In this document: positions 1-8,517 of the stretch, one piece after another
How positions within the stretch are numbered: the stretch's first letter is position 1
How the letters are laid out: every line of letters begins with the position of its first letter
From: JBHGBB01 sp041946755
Lineage (GTDB): Bacteria > UBP4 > UBA4092 > JAOAEQ01
Length of the DNA: 14,711 nucleotides
Assembly: GCA_041946755.1 (NCBI GenBank)
Contig: JBHGBB010000084.1
Location: forward strand, 1-14,711
Direction of reading: 5' to 3'
Program-made: the position numbers and the translations under genes
The notes under the pieces: model-generated
What the model was told of the DNA's origin: nothing
Databases searched by the model: none
What the model saw: only the letters and a program-made list of their open reading frames with translations

Positions 1-2
1 AA

Positions 3-1511
3 AAAGAAAATATCCTGATTTATGGCGATTATGATGCCGATGGTCTGACTGGTACAGCGCTCCTCCATGAAGTCATCCGGAAATATACTGATCGAGTTTA
101 TTGGTATATTCCAAATAGAATCAATGAGGGATACGGATTAAATAAGGATGCGATGTATCAGGCGAAACAGGATAAAATTAACCTGATAGTTACCGTTGAT
201 TGCGGGATTACCGCTTGTGCCGAAGCTGAGCTTGCTAAAGAACTTGGCATCGATTTAGTTATCAGCGATCATCATGCTCTTAGCGATACTGGAAATTTAC
301 CAACCGTTCAAGCGATACTCCATTCCGGATTACCGGATGCAACATATCCATTCCGATATTTAGCCGGTGTCGGGGTGGCGTATAAACTCGCGCAAGCTAT
401 TTCCGCAACAATCGAAAAACATAAATCAGCTCAACTGGAATTACTTGAATATTTGGATTTTGTTGCGATAGGTACTATTTGCGATGTGGTTCCGCTGGTA
501 GACGAGAATCGGATTCTTACCAAGTTCGGATTGCAAACACTATCGAAAACCACGCGTCCGGGTCTGCAAGCGTTAATGACGATAGCCGGTATTGGTAATA
601 AAAAAATAGATAATTCCCAAGTAGCTTTTATGCTGGGACCTCGATTGAACGCTGCCGGACGGATGGGATATGCGGACATAGCGCTAAAATTGCTCCTAAC
701 CCAGAATGCAGATGAAGCAGAATTTCTAGCTAAAAAATTGGATGAATTTAATAAACAACGACAGCAAATTGAACTGGATATTTTATCAGCAGCGGAAGAC
801 CAGATTCAGACAAATTGTGACTTGGTGCAAAACCAGGCAATTGTTTTGGCAAATGAAACTTGGCATCAAGGGGTTTTAGGCGTGGTGGCCGGAAAATTAG
901 CTGAAAAATATCATCGACCGGTGGTGTTATTTACCTCGAATCAAAATGAATGGTGTGGTTCGGCTCGTGGTATCGGAAGAAACAGTGCAGAATTCGATTT
1001 AATGCAAGTATTATCGCGGTGTCAGGAAATGTTACTTAGCTATGGGGGGCATTGGAAAGCAGCAGGGATTTCGCTCTCTCGAAATAGTTTTCCTGGATTC
1101 CAGAAGCAATTTTGTGATATCGCTACGGAGATGTTATCTGAAACAACAATTACCCCGTCGATATTTATTGATGCGGAGTTACCAATTCCTAAATTAACCG
1201 TTACCATGATTAAAGAAGACCTAACCCGGTTGGAACCTTATGGCGCCGATAATCCAGAACCAACATTTATGACGCAAAACCTTATATTGATCGACCAACC
1301 TCGGTTGATGAAAGAGAAACATCTAAAATTACGGTTCAATTCTCCAGAAAATATAAAAATTTCTGCTATGGGATATAATTGGGTAAATAAACATAATGAG
1401 TTTCCTACCTATGGGGAAACGTATGAAGTTGCATTTTTCCCGAAATTGAATTATTATCAAGGTATGGAATCGATAGAATTGCAAATTAAAGACTTAAAAA
1501 AAAAGTCCTAA
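3..1511 (+). CDS. recJ: Single-stranded-DNA-specific exonuclease RecJ, 5'-truncated by the window edge
   Basis: RecJ is a DHH-superfamily 5'-3' single-strand DNA exonuclease of recombination and mismatch repair, acting in the cytoplasm with metal cofactors. The reading frame is open from base 3, upstream of the first ATG at 153, so the true start lies outside the window; about 502 residues remain and roughly 70-80 N-terminal residues are missing against the usual length of about 570. Visible motifs in order are DYDADG (bases 27-44, motif I), VDCGIT, the DHH triad (bases 267-275), GPRLNAAGRM in the middle, and GGHWKAAG (bases 1044-1067), the DHHA1 nucleic-acid-binding motif. A C-terminal OB-like portion follows. 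All metal-binding motifs that fall within the window are intact, so the gene looks functional. It ends 99 bases before the next gene, with no convincing terminator between them. Confidence 0.96.
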   Translation, partial: KENILIYGDYDADGLTGTALLHEVIRKYTDRVYWYIPNRINEGYGLNKDAMYQAKQDKINLIVTVDCGITACAEAELAKELGIDLVISDHHALSDTGNLPTVQAILHSGLPDATYPFRYLAGVGVAYKLAQAISATIEKHKSAQLELLEYLDFVAIGTICDVVPLVDENRILTKFGLQTLSKTTRPGLQALMTIAGIGNKKIDNSQVAFMLGPRLNAAGRMGYADIALKLLLTQNADEAEFLAKKLDEFNKQRQQIELDILSAAEDQIQTNCDLVQNQAIVLANETWHQGVLGVVAGKLAEKYHRPVVLFTSNQNEWCGSARGIGRNSAEFDLMQVLSRCQEMLLSYGGHWKAAGISLSRNSFPGFQKQFCDIATEMLSETTITPSIFIDAELPIPKLTVTMIKEDLTRLEPYGADNPEPTFMTQNLILIDQPRLMKEKHLKLRFNSPENIKISAMGYNWVNKHNEFPTYGETYEVAFFPKLNYYQGMESIELQIKDLKKKS

Positions 1512-1582
1512 ATCCTTAAGTTATATATATAAGATTAAAATATTGGCTTTAAAATGAAAAATAATCTAAAGGTATTTAGTGT

Positions 1583-1603
1583 TATAATAAAGAGAGAGAG
1601 GAG
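1583..1603 (+). promoter_or_regulatory. Putative -10 box (1583-1588) and Shine-Dalgarno (1599-1603) for the GspG-like gene
   Basis: A perfect TATAAT lies at 1583-1588, but no good -35 hexamer is seen 16-18 bases upstream, so the promoter is tentative. An AGGAG at 1599-1603, seven bases before the ATG at 1611, is a strong ribosome binding site. If the -10 is real, the transcript would start only a few bases before the Shine-Dalgarno, giving a very short leader. Confidence 0.4.
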
Positions 1604-1610
1604 ATAAAGT

Positions 1611-2108
1611 ATGACATTCAAAAAGCTTTTAGGCTGGTTGATTTTTCTGGGGATAATCGGTGGGGGAATTTGGTATTTTTATCAAGGGCCGGGGAGGCCG
1701 ATTGTTGATCGGATTACCGGTCAATATAAACCGGTCGCACCGAGACCTCCGGAAACAGCGGTTGGTGCGTTTGGTATTGCGATGGATCAAGGAGTGGCTG
1801 GGATGACCGGCGAAACTCAGGTCGGGGCGTTGCAGCGGGTAAAAAGTAAACTGGCAGATGCGGATTTAGCTACGATTCGAAATGCGATTTATGGCGATTT
1901 TTATGTTCGGTTTAATCGATTACCCAACGATCTAGATGAATTGCGGAAAGCCGGCAGTTTATCATCCAATTCTCAATTGAAAGACCCATTTGGAACTCCA
2001 TATCAATCGAAAGTTGCCAATGGCAAATTCTATCTACTCAGCGCTGGACCGGATAAGGTTTTCGGGACTGCTGATGATAGTGAACCGATGGAAATCAGCC
2101 GCCAGTAG
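1611..2108 (+). CDS. Single-pass membrane protein with a type II secretion GspG-like C-terminal segment
   Basis: This 165-residue protein starts with a short basic stretch and one hydrophobic helix (about residues 8-24), so it is probably anchored in the inner membrane with the rest outside. A proline-rich linker (about residues 25-50) follows, then a helical region, then a tail reading DPFGTPYQ ... YLLSAGPDKVFGTADD (about residues 125-157). That tail resembles the calcium-binding C-terminal loop of GspG-type major pseudopilins (DPWG.PY ... S.G.DG..GT.DD). The N-terminus lacks the prepilin peptidase site G-F-T-L-I/V-E, so it is probably not an assembled pseudopilin but a stand-alone protein reusing this fold. 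The start is supported by AGGAG seven bases upstream. No other secretion gene is adjacent. Function unknown; confidence in the gene is high and in the domain moderate. Confidence 0.85.
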   Translation: MTFKKLLGWLIFLGIIGGGIWYFYQGPGRPIVDRITGQYKPVAPRPPETAVGAFGIAMDQGVAGMTGETQVGALQRVKSKLADADLATIRNAIYGDFYVRFNRLPNDLDELRKAGSLSSNSQLKDPFGTPYQSKVANGKFYLLSAGPDKVFGTADDSEPMEISRQ

Positions 2109-2133
2109 ATAGATTCAAACACCGATCCGAAAT

Positions 2134-2198
2134 ATTGGAGTATTGGTGTATCAAGAATAATCCTCTTTATCTATACTTTCATATACCCATTCTCCAAT
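2134..2198. repeat. Imperfect inverted repeat of the ATTGGAGTATTGG type in the gap before the YfhO gene
   Basis: The left arm at 2134-2151 (ATTGGAGTATTGGTGTAT) is complementary, with small gaps, to the right arm at 2183-2198 (ATACCCATTCTCCAAT). It fills much of the 123-base gap between two plus-strand genes. There is no T-run, so it does not look like an ordinary terminator. The words CCAAT and TCC recur in the in-gene repeats at 2800 and 4315, suggesting one dispersed family. Confidence 0.55.
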
Positions 2199-2231
2199 CA
2201 AGATTTACTTCTTCATTCATAATTCTACACT

Positions 2232-4706
2232 ATGGTTAGGATATGGTCGAATTGGTTAGAACACCCGCGGATCTCGCCAATATTGGTTATAGTGATTCTA
2301 TTAGGAATCACTATCGTGATGTTTAGCGATGTTTTGTTTACCGGTAAACCAATCGTATTATCTCAAGCGAATACCGATATCTCGCTTCATTTCTTCTTCT
2401 GGAAACAATTTGCCATAACCCAGCTTAAACAAGGAAATTATCCACTTTGGAATCCCTATATTTTTTCCGGTACCCATATTGGTTTATTTGAAACCGGCTG
2501 GTTATATCCGATCAATATCATTTATCTAGTATTATCTCTTCCTAAGGCAATCAACTGGGATTTGACGCTGCATATTTTTTTATCCGGATTATTTACTTAT
2601 TTTTGGCTATTACATCGCAAGTTGCATCCATTATCGAGTTTAATCGGTGCTATGCTCGCGATGTTTTGCAGTAGCCGATATCTGCATATTTTTGCCGGAC
2701 ATCTCGATGTTGTTGCCGCGATGACCTGGACCCCGCTGATTTTCTTGGCAATTGATGGAGTTTTTACATACTACCGAGTACCCAATACATCAGAAATAAA
2801 TTCCACAATCCACAATCCGTATTCCGCAATCAATAGTTGGGGTTGGTGTTTATTGGGTAATTTTGCAGTTGCGATGCAGGTTTTTTCCGGGCATGCGCAA
2901 ACACTTTATTATACCGCTATCGCAGTCGGAATCTATCTCGGGTTAAATCTCATTAAAGCCCAGAATAAATTTAAAATAATGGGTCAAGTCGGTCTAATAT
3001 ATCTTGGGGGAATAATGCTTTCAGCAGTTCAACTCTTTACCGGAATACAAACCGCTGAAGAGAGTATTCGTAGCGGAGGAATGACGTATGAATTAGGTTC
3101 ATTTTTTTCGTTTCATCCAGAGAATTTGATAACGTTGTTCGCACCGAAATTTTTTGGGAATGAAACTACTATCCCCTACTGGGGTAGATATTTTATGTGG
3201 GAAATGGTGCTTTATATCGGGATCGTCGGATTAGTGCTTGCAATCTATGGATTATTGTATGGCGAAAAAGCGAAGCGACGGTTTGCGGGAGTTATGATTC
3301 TTATTCTATTCTTGTTTGCACTCGGGAACAATACCTACTTCTATCAGTTTTTATATCATTGGTTGCCGGGATTAAATCGATTCCGCGGTCCTTCGAAATT
3401 CATATTTCAAACCTCGCAGTTTCTTATTCTCCTTACTGCGATAGGATTCGACCAACTTATTAAAGATTGTGGTTTTTTAATTTCGAATCCTAGTGTTTCT
3501 CGTTCGCATTTCACATCCCGAATCCGGAAATTAGGAATAGGAGTTCTAGTTACAGCAGTAATTTTAATTATAGCATCGATATTAGTCTATTGGGGGGCGA
3601 CATCCGAAACTCCGAATTGGTGGAATAACTGGATTACTTCGATTGCACATACGCAGCAATCATATCTACCGACTGCTGCGTATCAAGATCATAAATTTAT
3701 CGAATATATTGGGAATTATGCCGGGAATATGCTTATCATTGCAGCAGTGATATTGTGTGTTTTCGCTTTAATCGTGTTATTCATTAAACCTGCAGGATTA
3801 AAAATCATGCTTATCGGGCTTTTAACCATAGGTGAGATTGTCGTTTTCGCGTATAGTTCTCAGCCAACATTTGATCTTTCAACTCTTAAGTATTCCGGAT
3901 TGGATAGCATCAAACCGCTTATAGCAACCGATAATCGGATATTAAATATCCCAAAATCAAATGCTGATATGGTTTCCGGTCTTTATGATATTTGGGGTAA
4001 TCAACCGCTAATTTTGCGGAGATATGCAGAATATATTGCTTATACTCAGGGAGGAGCTCTTGACCGATTAAGTCCACAAATGAAGTTTACTAATTTCGGA
4101 GCGCTTTATCTGCTTCGTTGTCAATATATTTTATTAACGGCAGAGAAGCCGATTGAATATTTAGAATTGAAACCGGAAAAAATATTACCCAGAACTTTAT
4201 TGATTCAAAAATATCGAATATTAAAGACTCGGGATGAAATTTTAGCCGCAATATCGCATCCGGAGTTTAATCCGAAAGAAGAAGCTATCGTAGAACAACA
4301 ACCTTTATGGATGAATTCCAAATCCCAATATCCCAATTCCAATCTCCAGTCAACAACTTTTACTTCTATCAGAATAAAGGATATCTCAACCGATAAACTT
4401 GAACTGGAAGTGGAAATAACCAATCCGGCGATTTTAGTTATTACTGATTCGTATAGTAAAGGCTGGAAAGCAGTTGCGTTATCCGGGAGTAGTCAAGACG
4501 AATATCAGATTATGCCGGTAGATTATATTCTTCGTGGAATACCACTAAACACCGGGCATCATCGATTCCAGTTGGTTTATCTACCAATAGGATTTCTAGT
4601 TGGAAAATGGATTTCGATTGTTTCGGGAATTATCTATCTAATTCTGATTTTTTCATTAGGATATTGTATTTTTAAAGCATTTCATCCTAACCAACCTTAC
4701 ACATAA
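2232..4706 (+). CDS. YfhO-family polytopic membrane protein (GT-C-like)
   Basis: This 824-residue protein matches the YfhO family, large membrane proteins with a GT-C glycosyltransferase-like layout that in Firmicutes are linked to glycosylation of teichoic acids; elsewhere the substrate is mostly unknown. The N-terminal helix is followed by a long outer loop with QANTDISLHFFFWKQF and GNYPLWNPYIFSGTH (about residues 45-85), the acidic and LWNPY signature typical of this family. About a dozen hydrophobic helices follow to around residue 560. A soluble domain then leads to a tail with DSYSKGWKAV and YILRGIPLNTGHHRF (about residues 738-785), also family-typical, and a final helix. No Shine-Dalgarno precedes the ATG at 2232; the next in-frame ATG would remove the first helix, so I keep this start. 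Two stretches (2800-2831 and 4315-4348) are repeat-like insertions in frame. The GT4 gene follows by 36 bases, probably in one operon. Confidence 0.9.
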   Translation: MVRIWSNWLEHPRISPILVIVILLGITIVMFSDVLFTGKPIVLSQANTDISLHFFFWKQFAITQLKQGNYPLWNPYIFSGTHIGLFETGWLYPINIIYLVLSLPKAINWDLTLHIFLSGLFTYFWLLHRKLHPLSSLIGAMLAMFCSSRYLHIFAGHLDVVAAMTWTPLIFLAIDGVFTYYRVPNTSEINSTIHNPYSAINSWGWCLLGNFAVAMQVFSGHAQTLYYTAIAVGIYLGLNLIKAQNKFKIMGQVGLIYLGGIMLSAVQLFTGIQTAEESIRSGGMTYELGSFFSFHPENLITLFAPKFFGNETTIPYWGRYFMWEMVLYIGIVGLVLAIYGLLYGEKAKRRFAGVMILILFLFALGNNTYFYQFLYHWLPGLNRFRGPSKFIFQTSQFLILLTAIGFDQLIKDCGFLISNPSVSRSHFTSRIRKLGIGVLVTAVILIIASILVYWGATSETPNWWNNWITSIAHTQQSYLPTAAYQDHKFIEYIGNYAGNMLIIAAVILCVFALIVLFIKPAGLKIMLIGLLTIGEIVVFAYSSQPTFDLSTLKYSGLDSIKPLIATDNRILNIPKSNADMVSGLYDIWGNQPLILRRYAEYIAYTQGGALDRLSPQMKFTNFGALYLLRCQYILLTAEKPIEYLELKPEKILPRTLLIQKYRILKTRDEILAAISHPEFNPKEEAIVEQQPLWMNSKSQYPNSNLQSTTFTSIRIKDISTDKLELEVEITNPAILVITDSYSKGWKAVALSGSSQDEYQIMPVDYILRGIPLNTGHHRFQLVYLPIGFLVGKWISIVSGIIYLILIFSLGYCIFKAFHPNQPYT
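2800..2831 (+). repeat. In-frame low-complexity repeat inside the YfhO gene
   Basis: The words ATTCCACAATC (2800-2810) and ATTCCGCAATC (2821-2831) are near-identical direct repeats 21 bases apart, with a further CACAATCC between them. They encode a polar stretch (about residues 190-200, N-S-T-I-H-N-P-Y-S-A-I) interrupting an otherwise hydrophobic membrane region. The pattern suggests an insertion tolerated in a loop between helices. Confidence 0.55.
4315..4348 (+). repeat. Second in-frame low-complexity repeat inside the YfhO gene
   Basis: Repeated units of the type ATTCCAAATCCCA / ATATCCCA / ATTCCAATCTCCA run through 4315-4348. They encode the polar, low-complexity string N-S-K-S-Q-Y-P-N-S-N-L-Q-S in the extracytoplasmic C-terminal region. 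The base pattern resembles that at 2800 and the intergenic one at 2134, and differs from the flanking coding sequence. Confidence 0.55.
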
Positions 4707-4742
4707 AATAATATTTAAACTGGAATGGGTAGGATTGAGTAT

Positions 4743-5903
4743 ATGAATATCGGAATGGTGACTGATTCGTTTCTACCGATTATCGGTGGTGCTGAAATCC
4801 ATATCAATAAATTATCTAAATTTCTAGTACAAGCTGGACATAAGGTTGAAATATATACGCTAAATCCGGGTGATAATGCTGTTGAAGGAATCAGCGTTAT
4901 CCGAAATCAGCGACCGGAAAACTATTTGAAATATCGAGTTTGGTATTTTATCCCATATCTTATAAAAAACATTGTTTTCCTCTATCGGTTTTCGAAAAAT
5001 AAACAGATTCTTCATTGCCACTATACTTCATATCTAACCGCAGTTACAGTCTGTATCGGCAGGCTGTTTCGTATTCCGGTAGTGGTGACCCTTCATGGTG
5101 CTGGAACCTTGGATTCATCTACTCGGCGATCTCGCTTCGGTAATGGATATCGATATCTCTCATTTAAACTGGCGAAATATATTATTTCAACGAGTCAAGA
5201 AATGGCTGATATTGCTAGCCAATATGTTAACCGCAATAATATTGTTGTTATTCCTAATGGGGTAGATACTCAGGAATTTATCCCATCAGCCAAAGAAATG
5301 ACTTCTGATAAATTAATAGTAACAACCACTCGGCGGTTGGTACCAAAAAACGGAGTACAGTATTTAATCGAAGCTATTCCTTTAATTATCCGGAAAATTG
5401 CAGCAGTCGAATTTGTTATTATCGGTACTGGAACTATTGAATCCTATCTCAAACAACGGGTGAAAGAATTAGGAATTGAGGCTTATGTTCGGTTTATCAG
5501 TAAAATTGATAACCAGGACATGAAAAAGTATTTGGCGACGGCGGATATAGTTGTTTTCCCTTCAAGTGCTGAATCAACCAGTATTTCTTGTTTAGAAGCG
5601 ATGGCAATGGAAAAAGGAATTATTGCCAGTGCTGTTGGTGCCTACCCGGATATTTTGGGAAACAATGATCGTGGAATTTTAGTGCCATTATTTGATTCGC
5701 AAACTTCGACTTATGAAGCTCCATTAACTTTACCACCAGAAAAAACCAAACTGCTTGCAGAAACGGTTATAACCTTAGGATTAGATCAATCAAGACGAGA
5801 ACAATTAGGGAAAGTTGCACGAGAGTACGTTTTGATGAATTATGACTGGCGGAATTTAACACAACGAATTATTGAAATATATCAGCGAATTGGCAAAACG
5901 TAA
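4743..5903 (+). CDS. GT4-family glycosyltransferase (GT-B fold)
   Basis: This is a retaining nucleotide-sugar glycosyltransferase of family GT4, cytoplasmic or on the inner membrane face, likely building a surface polysaccharide or glycolipid. I use the ATG at 4743 (386 residues) rather than the in-frame ATG at 4725, because AGGA at 4731-4734 lies eight bases before it and the protein then begins MNIGMVTDSFLPIIGG as in family members. Features in order: the glycine loop PIIGGAEIH (about residues 13-20), a helix-rich acceptor domain with LHCHYTSYL and VVVTLHGAGT, IPNGVD (170-175), the donor-phosphate residues in RRLVPKNG (about 197-204), IIGTG, and the EX7E motif ESTSISCLE (277-285). It lies 36 bases after the YfhO gene. 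It ends 3 bases from the convergent GT39-like gene. Acceptor and sugar cannot be told from sequence. Confidence 0.94.
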   Translation: MNIGMVTDSFLPIIGGAEIHINKLSKFLVQAGHKVEIYTLNPGDNAVEGISVIRNQRPENYLKYRVWYFIPYLIKNIVFLYRFSKNKQILHCHYTSYLTAVTVCIGRLFRIPVVVTLHGAGTLDSSTRRSRFGNGYRYLSFKLAKYIISTSQEMADIASQYVNRNNIVVIPNGVDTQEFIPSAKEMTSDKLIVTTTRRLVPKNGVQYLIEAIPLIIRKIAAVEFVIIGTGTIESYLKQRVKELGIEAYVRFISKIDNQDMKKYLATADIVVFPSSAESTSISCLEAMAMEKGIIASAVGAYPDILGNNDRGILVPLFDSQTSTYEAPLTLPPEKTKLLAETVITLGLDQSRREQLGKVAREYVLMNYDWRNLTQRIIEIYQRIGKT

Positions 5904-5906
5904 ACT

Positions 5907-7544
5907 TTATTTCAAGGCATAGATGAGAATGATCGGTCCGGGTCGAATGCGCTGAAATAATCTATCGGTCGGAAAGGTTTCCAGTTGCGGCTCCGGGATG
6001 AGTTCGTTGCGATAAGGGATGAAAGAAATAGTTAGTTTCGTTTCTTGAGGTAACGATTGATAGAATTCGATTGCTTCCGGATTAAGTTCCGGTCGTACCC
6101 AATATCGCAAATAGGTATAGCTGGCGATAATCAGATAATCATACCCTTGTTCCCGATAATATGAGAGCGGATAAATTGCAGCTCCTTTCGTCGGTAATTG
6201 GGTTACCAGATATGGTTCCGATATTATTTCTCGCGGAAGCCAATTCTGGAGATATTCTCGGTTGGCAGTTAGGGGTGGTCCATACCCTTCCATAACGAAA
6301 TTGGCTCCCGAAGGTATATTCTGTTCAATCCATTCTTTTGCTATAGTTCGAGTATCCTTTTGGGTTAATAAATAATCGGAATAAGTTGCATATACTAGAG
6401 GTTGCATAATGCAAATTATAGTTAGCATCGGAGTTAAAATGCGATAGCCTTTTATTTTTTCGATTAGATTTATTAGCAGAACCGAACTGGATATAGCGAT
6501 AAAAGGCAAAACTGGTAACATGAAGCGGTCATAAACCAGTTTTGAATTCCCCATGAATAAATAAAATAATATCGGGAAAGTACATAGGATTATTGCGAAC
6601 AATTTATATTTATAGAACGTGAATCCTATTCCGATTACTCCAATAATACAAATCAACCACCCGAGTTGCCAACTTAATGATTGAATATAGAATAGATATC
6701 CGTTAACAGACGGGTCAAGGCCGAAATGACCGGTTTTATCCATATACTGTAGATTTTTAATCCCAGCCCAGAATTTCGGGAAGTCGAGTAATGCATACGG
6801 ACAGACGATTAAGAAACCTAACAACGAAAGAACTAAAAAACCGAAAAACCAAAAGACTTGGATTTTCAATTTATCGCCTAATTTCTTTCGTTGAAAAATC
6901 ATTGCCAGAATTAACGGGACCAGAATCAATCCGGCGGTATATTTGAATCCGATAGCTACCCCAGCAACCCCTGCCGATAATAACAAAAATGGTTTCGATT
7001 TCTTTTCAGCAAACCAGAATTGCACGATGAAATAGAATGAGAGCATCAGAAGAAATACCATCGAGATATCTGGAACTGCAAAATGGGAATCCCGGATATG
7101 GCCGAAAGAACAAGCGAGAAATAATGCGGCGATTAATCCGACGGTGCGATTAAACGATTTCTTACCGATGGCATAGGTTAACCATACGGTGCCAACGCCG
7201 AAAATAAGGGTGGTTATTCTTCCCAGCAGATAAAATATAGTCGGATTCTGATAATAGAGTATGGCTAAATCTTTGGTTGAGTGAAATATTGATAGGAGTC
7301 GGCCGATAAGATAGAGGAATCCGTATTCAAAAAAGAGCAGGTATACATACCCGGTTGGATTATCGAAGTATCCGACATTCAGACCTACCGCACCAACTTT
7401 CAGTGCCAGGATAACATATTTAACTTCATCAGGATGATATTGATAGGGTAATCCAAACTGGAGTCCATAGAGCCGAAACAGGCTAGCAAGCAAGAGAATC
7501 AAAATCAGCCATTTATGTTCAGAGATAATTTTTCGGAGAGCCAT
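5907..7544 (-). CDS. GT39/PMT_2-like polytopic membrane glycosyltransferase
   Basis: This 545-residue integral membrane protein has the layout of dolichyl-phosphate-mannose-protein mannosyltransferase-like (PMT_2, ArnT-like) enzymes, which move a sugar from a polyprenyl-phosphate carrier to a lipid or protein outside the inner membrane. A first helix (about residues 12-30) leads to the outer-loop motif YHPDE (36-40), whose acidic pair is the catalytic or metal-site signature of GT-C enzymes. About ten further hydrophobic helices follow to around residue 385, then a soluble C-terminal domain of about 150 residues (from TYSDYLLTQKDTRTIAKEWI onward). It starts 13 bases after ribokinase and is probably co-transcribed with it, although functionally it belongs with the GT4 and YfhO genes. 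No Shine-Dalgarno is seen. Donor and acceptor are unknown. Confidence 0.88.
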   Translation of the reverse strand: MALRKIISEHKWLILILLLASLFRLYGLQFGLPYQYHPDEVKYVILALKVGAVGLNVGYFDNPTGYVYLLFFEYGFLYLIGRLLSIFHSTKDLAILYYQNPTIFYLLGRITTLIFGVGTVWLTYAIGKKSFNRTVGLIAALFLACSFGHIRDSHFAVPDISMVFLLMLSFYFIVQFWFAEKKSKPFLLLSAGVAGVAIGFKYTAGLILVPLILAMIFQRKKLGDKLKIQVFWFFGFLVLSLLGFLIVCPYALLDFPKFWAGIKNLQYMDKTGHFGLDPSVNGYLFYIQSLSWQLGWLICIIGVIGIGFTFYKYKLFAIILCTFPILFYLFMGNSKLVYDRFMLPVLPFIAISSSVLLINLIEKIKGYRILTPMLTIICIMQPLVYATYSDYLLTQKDTRTIAKEWIEQNIPSGANFVMEGYGPPLTANREYLQNWLPREIISEPYLVTQLPTKGAAIYPLSYYREQGYDYLIIASYTYLRYWVRPELNPEAIEFYQSLPQETKLTISFIPYRNELIPEPQLETFPTDRLFQRIRPGPIILIYALK

Positions 7545-7557
7545 TTTAGGATATGTT

Positions 7558-8484
7558 TTATTTACATTCCGCTATGAATTGCTCTATTTCTTGGAGTGTC
7601 GGCATCGATGGCTGTGCACCCATCTTGGTGATAGATAAAGCGCCAACATAATTGGCGAACCGCACTGCTTCCGACAACGGTTTGCCTAAGGCTAACGAAT
7701 ACGCCAACCCGCCATTAAACGCATCCCCGGCAGCAGTCGTATCCACTGCTTTCACTTTCGGTGCGGGAATCAGTTCGCTTTCTTCTTTAGTAACGATAAG
7801 CGCGCCGGAGGCACCGAGCGTGATAATCACCGTTCCTACTCCTTGTTCAATAAGTACTTTCCCGGCTTTTTCTGCCGTAGCAGTATCGGTTACCTTGATA
7901 CCGGATAATAAACTTGCTTCAGTTTCATTTGGAGTAAGGTAAGTTATATCAGCTAATAGTTCCGGCGATAATTTCCGTGCCGGTGCGGGATTCAGAATTA
8001 CCGGAACTCCATATGCCTGTGCGACTGAAGCGGAATATTCAACGGTATCTATCGGGATTTCCAACTGCAATAATACTACTGAAGCCGATTCGATGAGCGC
8101 TTCTGCACGGCCTACATCTTCCGGCATCAATTTCCCATTAGACCCCGGGGCGACGACAATGACATTTTCCCCCTGTTCATCAACCAGAATCAGCGCTACC
8201 CCTGACGGAGTATCTTCATTGCACCGGATAAACTTGGTATTAATCTTATTTTCTTTAAAATTGGCTATAGATATATCGCCGAACATATCTTTTCCTAACC
8301 GAGCGATGAAAGTGGTTTCTGCACCAAGCCGGGCAGCGGCTACCGCTTGATTCGCTCCTTTCCCTCCGGGAACCATCATAAAATCGCTACCGAGAATGGT
8401 TTCTCCTTTACCCGGAATCCGCGGCGTTTTTACCACCATATCGGTATTTGAACTCCCGACTACAACTACTTTCGGCTGTGCCAT
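7558..8484 (-). CDS. rbsK: Ribokinase (PfkB family)
   Basis: Ribokinase converts D-ribose and ATP to ribose-5-phosphate in the cytoplasm, feeding the pentose phosphate pathway. The 308-residue length is typical. Visible motifs are the N-terminal GSSNTDMV (10-17) with the sugar-binding aspartate, GGKGANQA (40-47, PfkB signature 1), LLQLEIP with the sugar-contacting glutamate (142), the NPAPA turn (165-169), and DTTAAGDAFNGG (248-259), which carries the catalytic base D254 and the anion hole. AAGGA about seven bases before the ATG is a good ribosome binding site. It follows the nucleoside phosphorylases, separated by the AT-rich gene and a second copy of the pdp 3' end. A ribose-1-phosphate or nucleoside kinase is a less likely alternative within the PfkB family. 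Confidence 0.93.
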   Translation of the reverse strand: MAQPKVVVVGSSNTDMVVKTPRIPGKGETILGSDFMMVPGGKGANQAVAAARLGAETTFIARLGKDMFGDISIANFKENKINTKFIRCNEDTPSGVALILVDEQGENVIVVAPGSNGKLMPEDVGRAEALIESASVVLLQLEIPIDTVEYSASVAQAYGVPVILNPAPARKLSPELLADITYLTPNETEASLLSGIKVTDTATAEKAGKVLIEQGVGTVIITLGASGALIVTKEESELIPAPKVKAVDTTAAGDAFNGGLAYSLALGKPLSEAVRFANYVGALSITKMGAQPSMPTLQEIEQFIAECK

Positions 8485-8517
8485 AGTTTTTCCTTAATAT
8501 TAATATAATGATTATGG

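Noticed and set aside
1512..1540. A terminator after recJ (CTTA ... TAAG around TATATATA)
   Set aside because: The stem is short and purely weak-paired, with no T-run following; not better than chance in AT-rich DNA.
3481..3530. A third in-frame repeat in the YfhO gene (TTTCGAATCC ... ATCCCGAATCC)
   Set aside because: The wording is similar and encodes a polar stretch, but neither clear direct nor inverted pairing could be found.
4725..4742. Upstream start for the GT4 gene at 4725
   Set aside because: No ribosome binding site precedes it, while AGGA is well placed for the ATG at 4743 and the shorter N-terminus matches the family.
7558..8484. Ribose-1-phosphate kinase of an archaeal-type nucleoside pathway instead of ribokinase
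   Set aside because: The family (PfkB) and context would allow it, but motif set and length fit bacterial ribokinase, and no R15P isomerase or RuBisCO-like gene is present.
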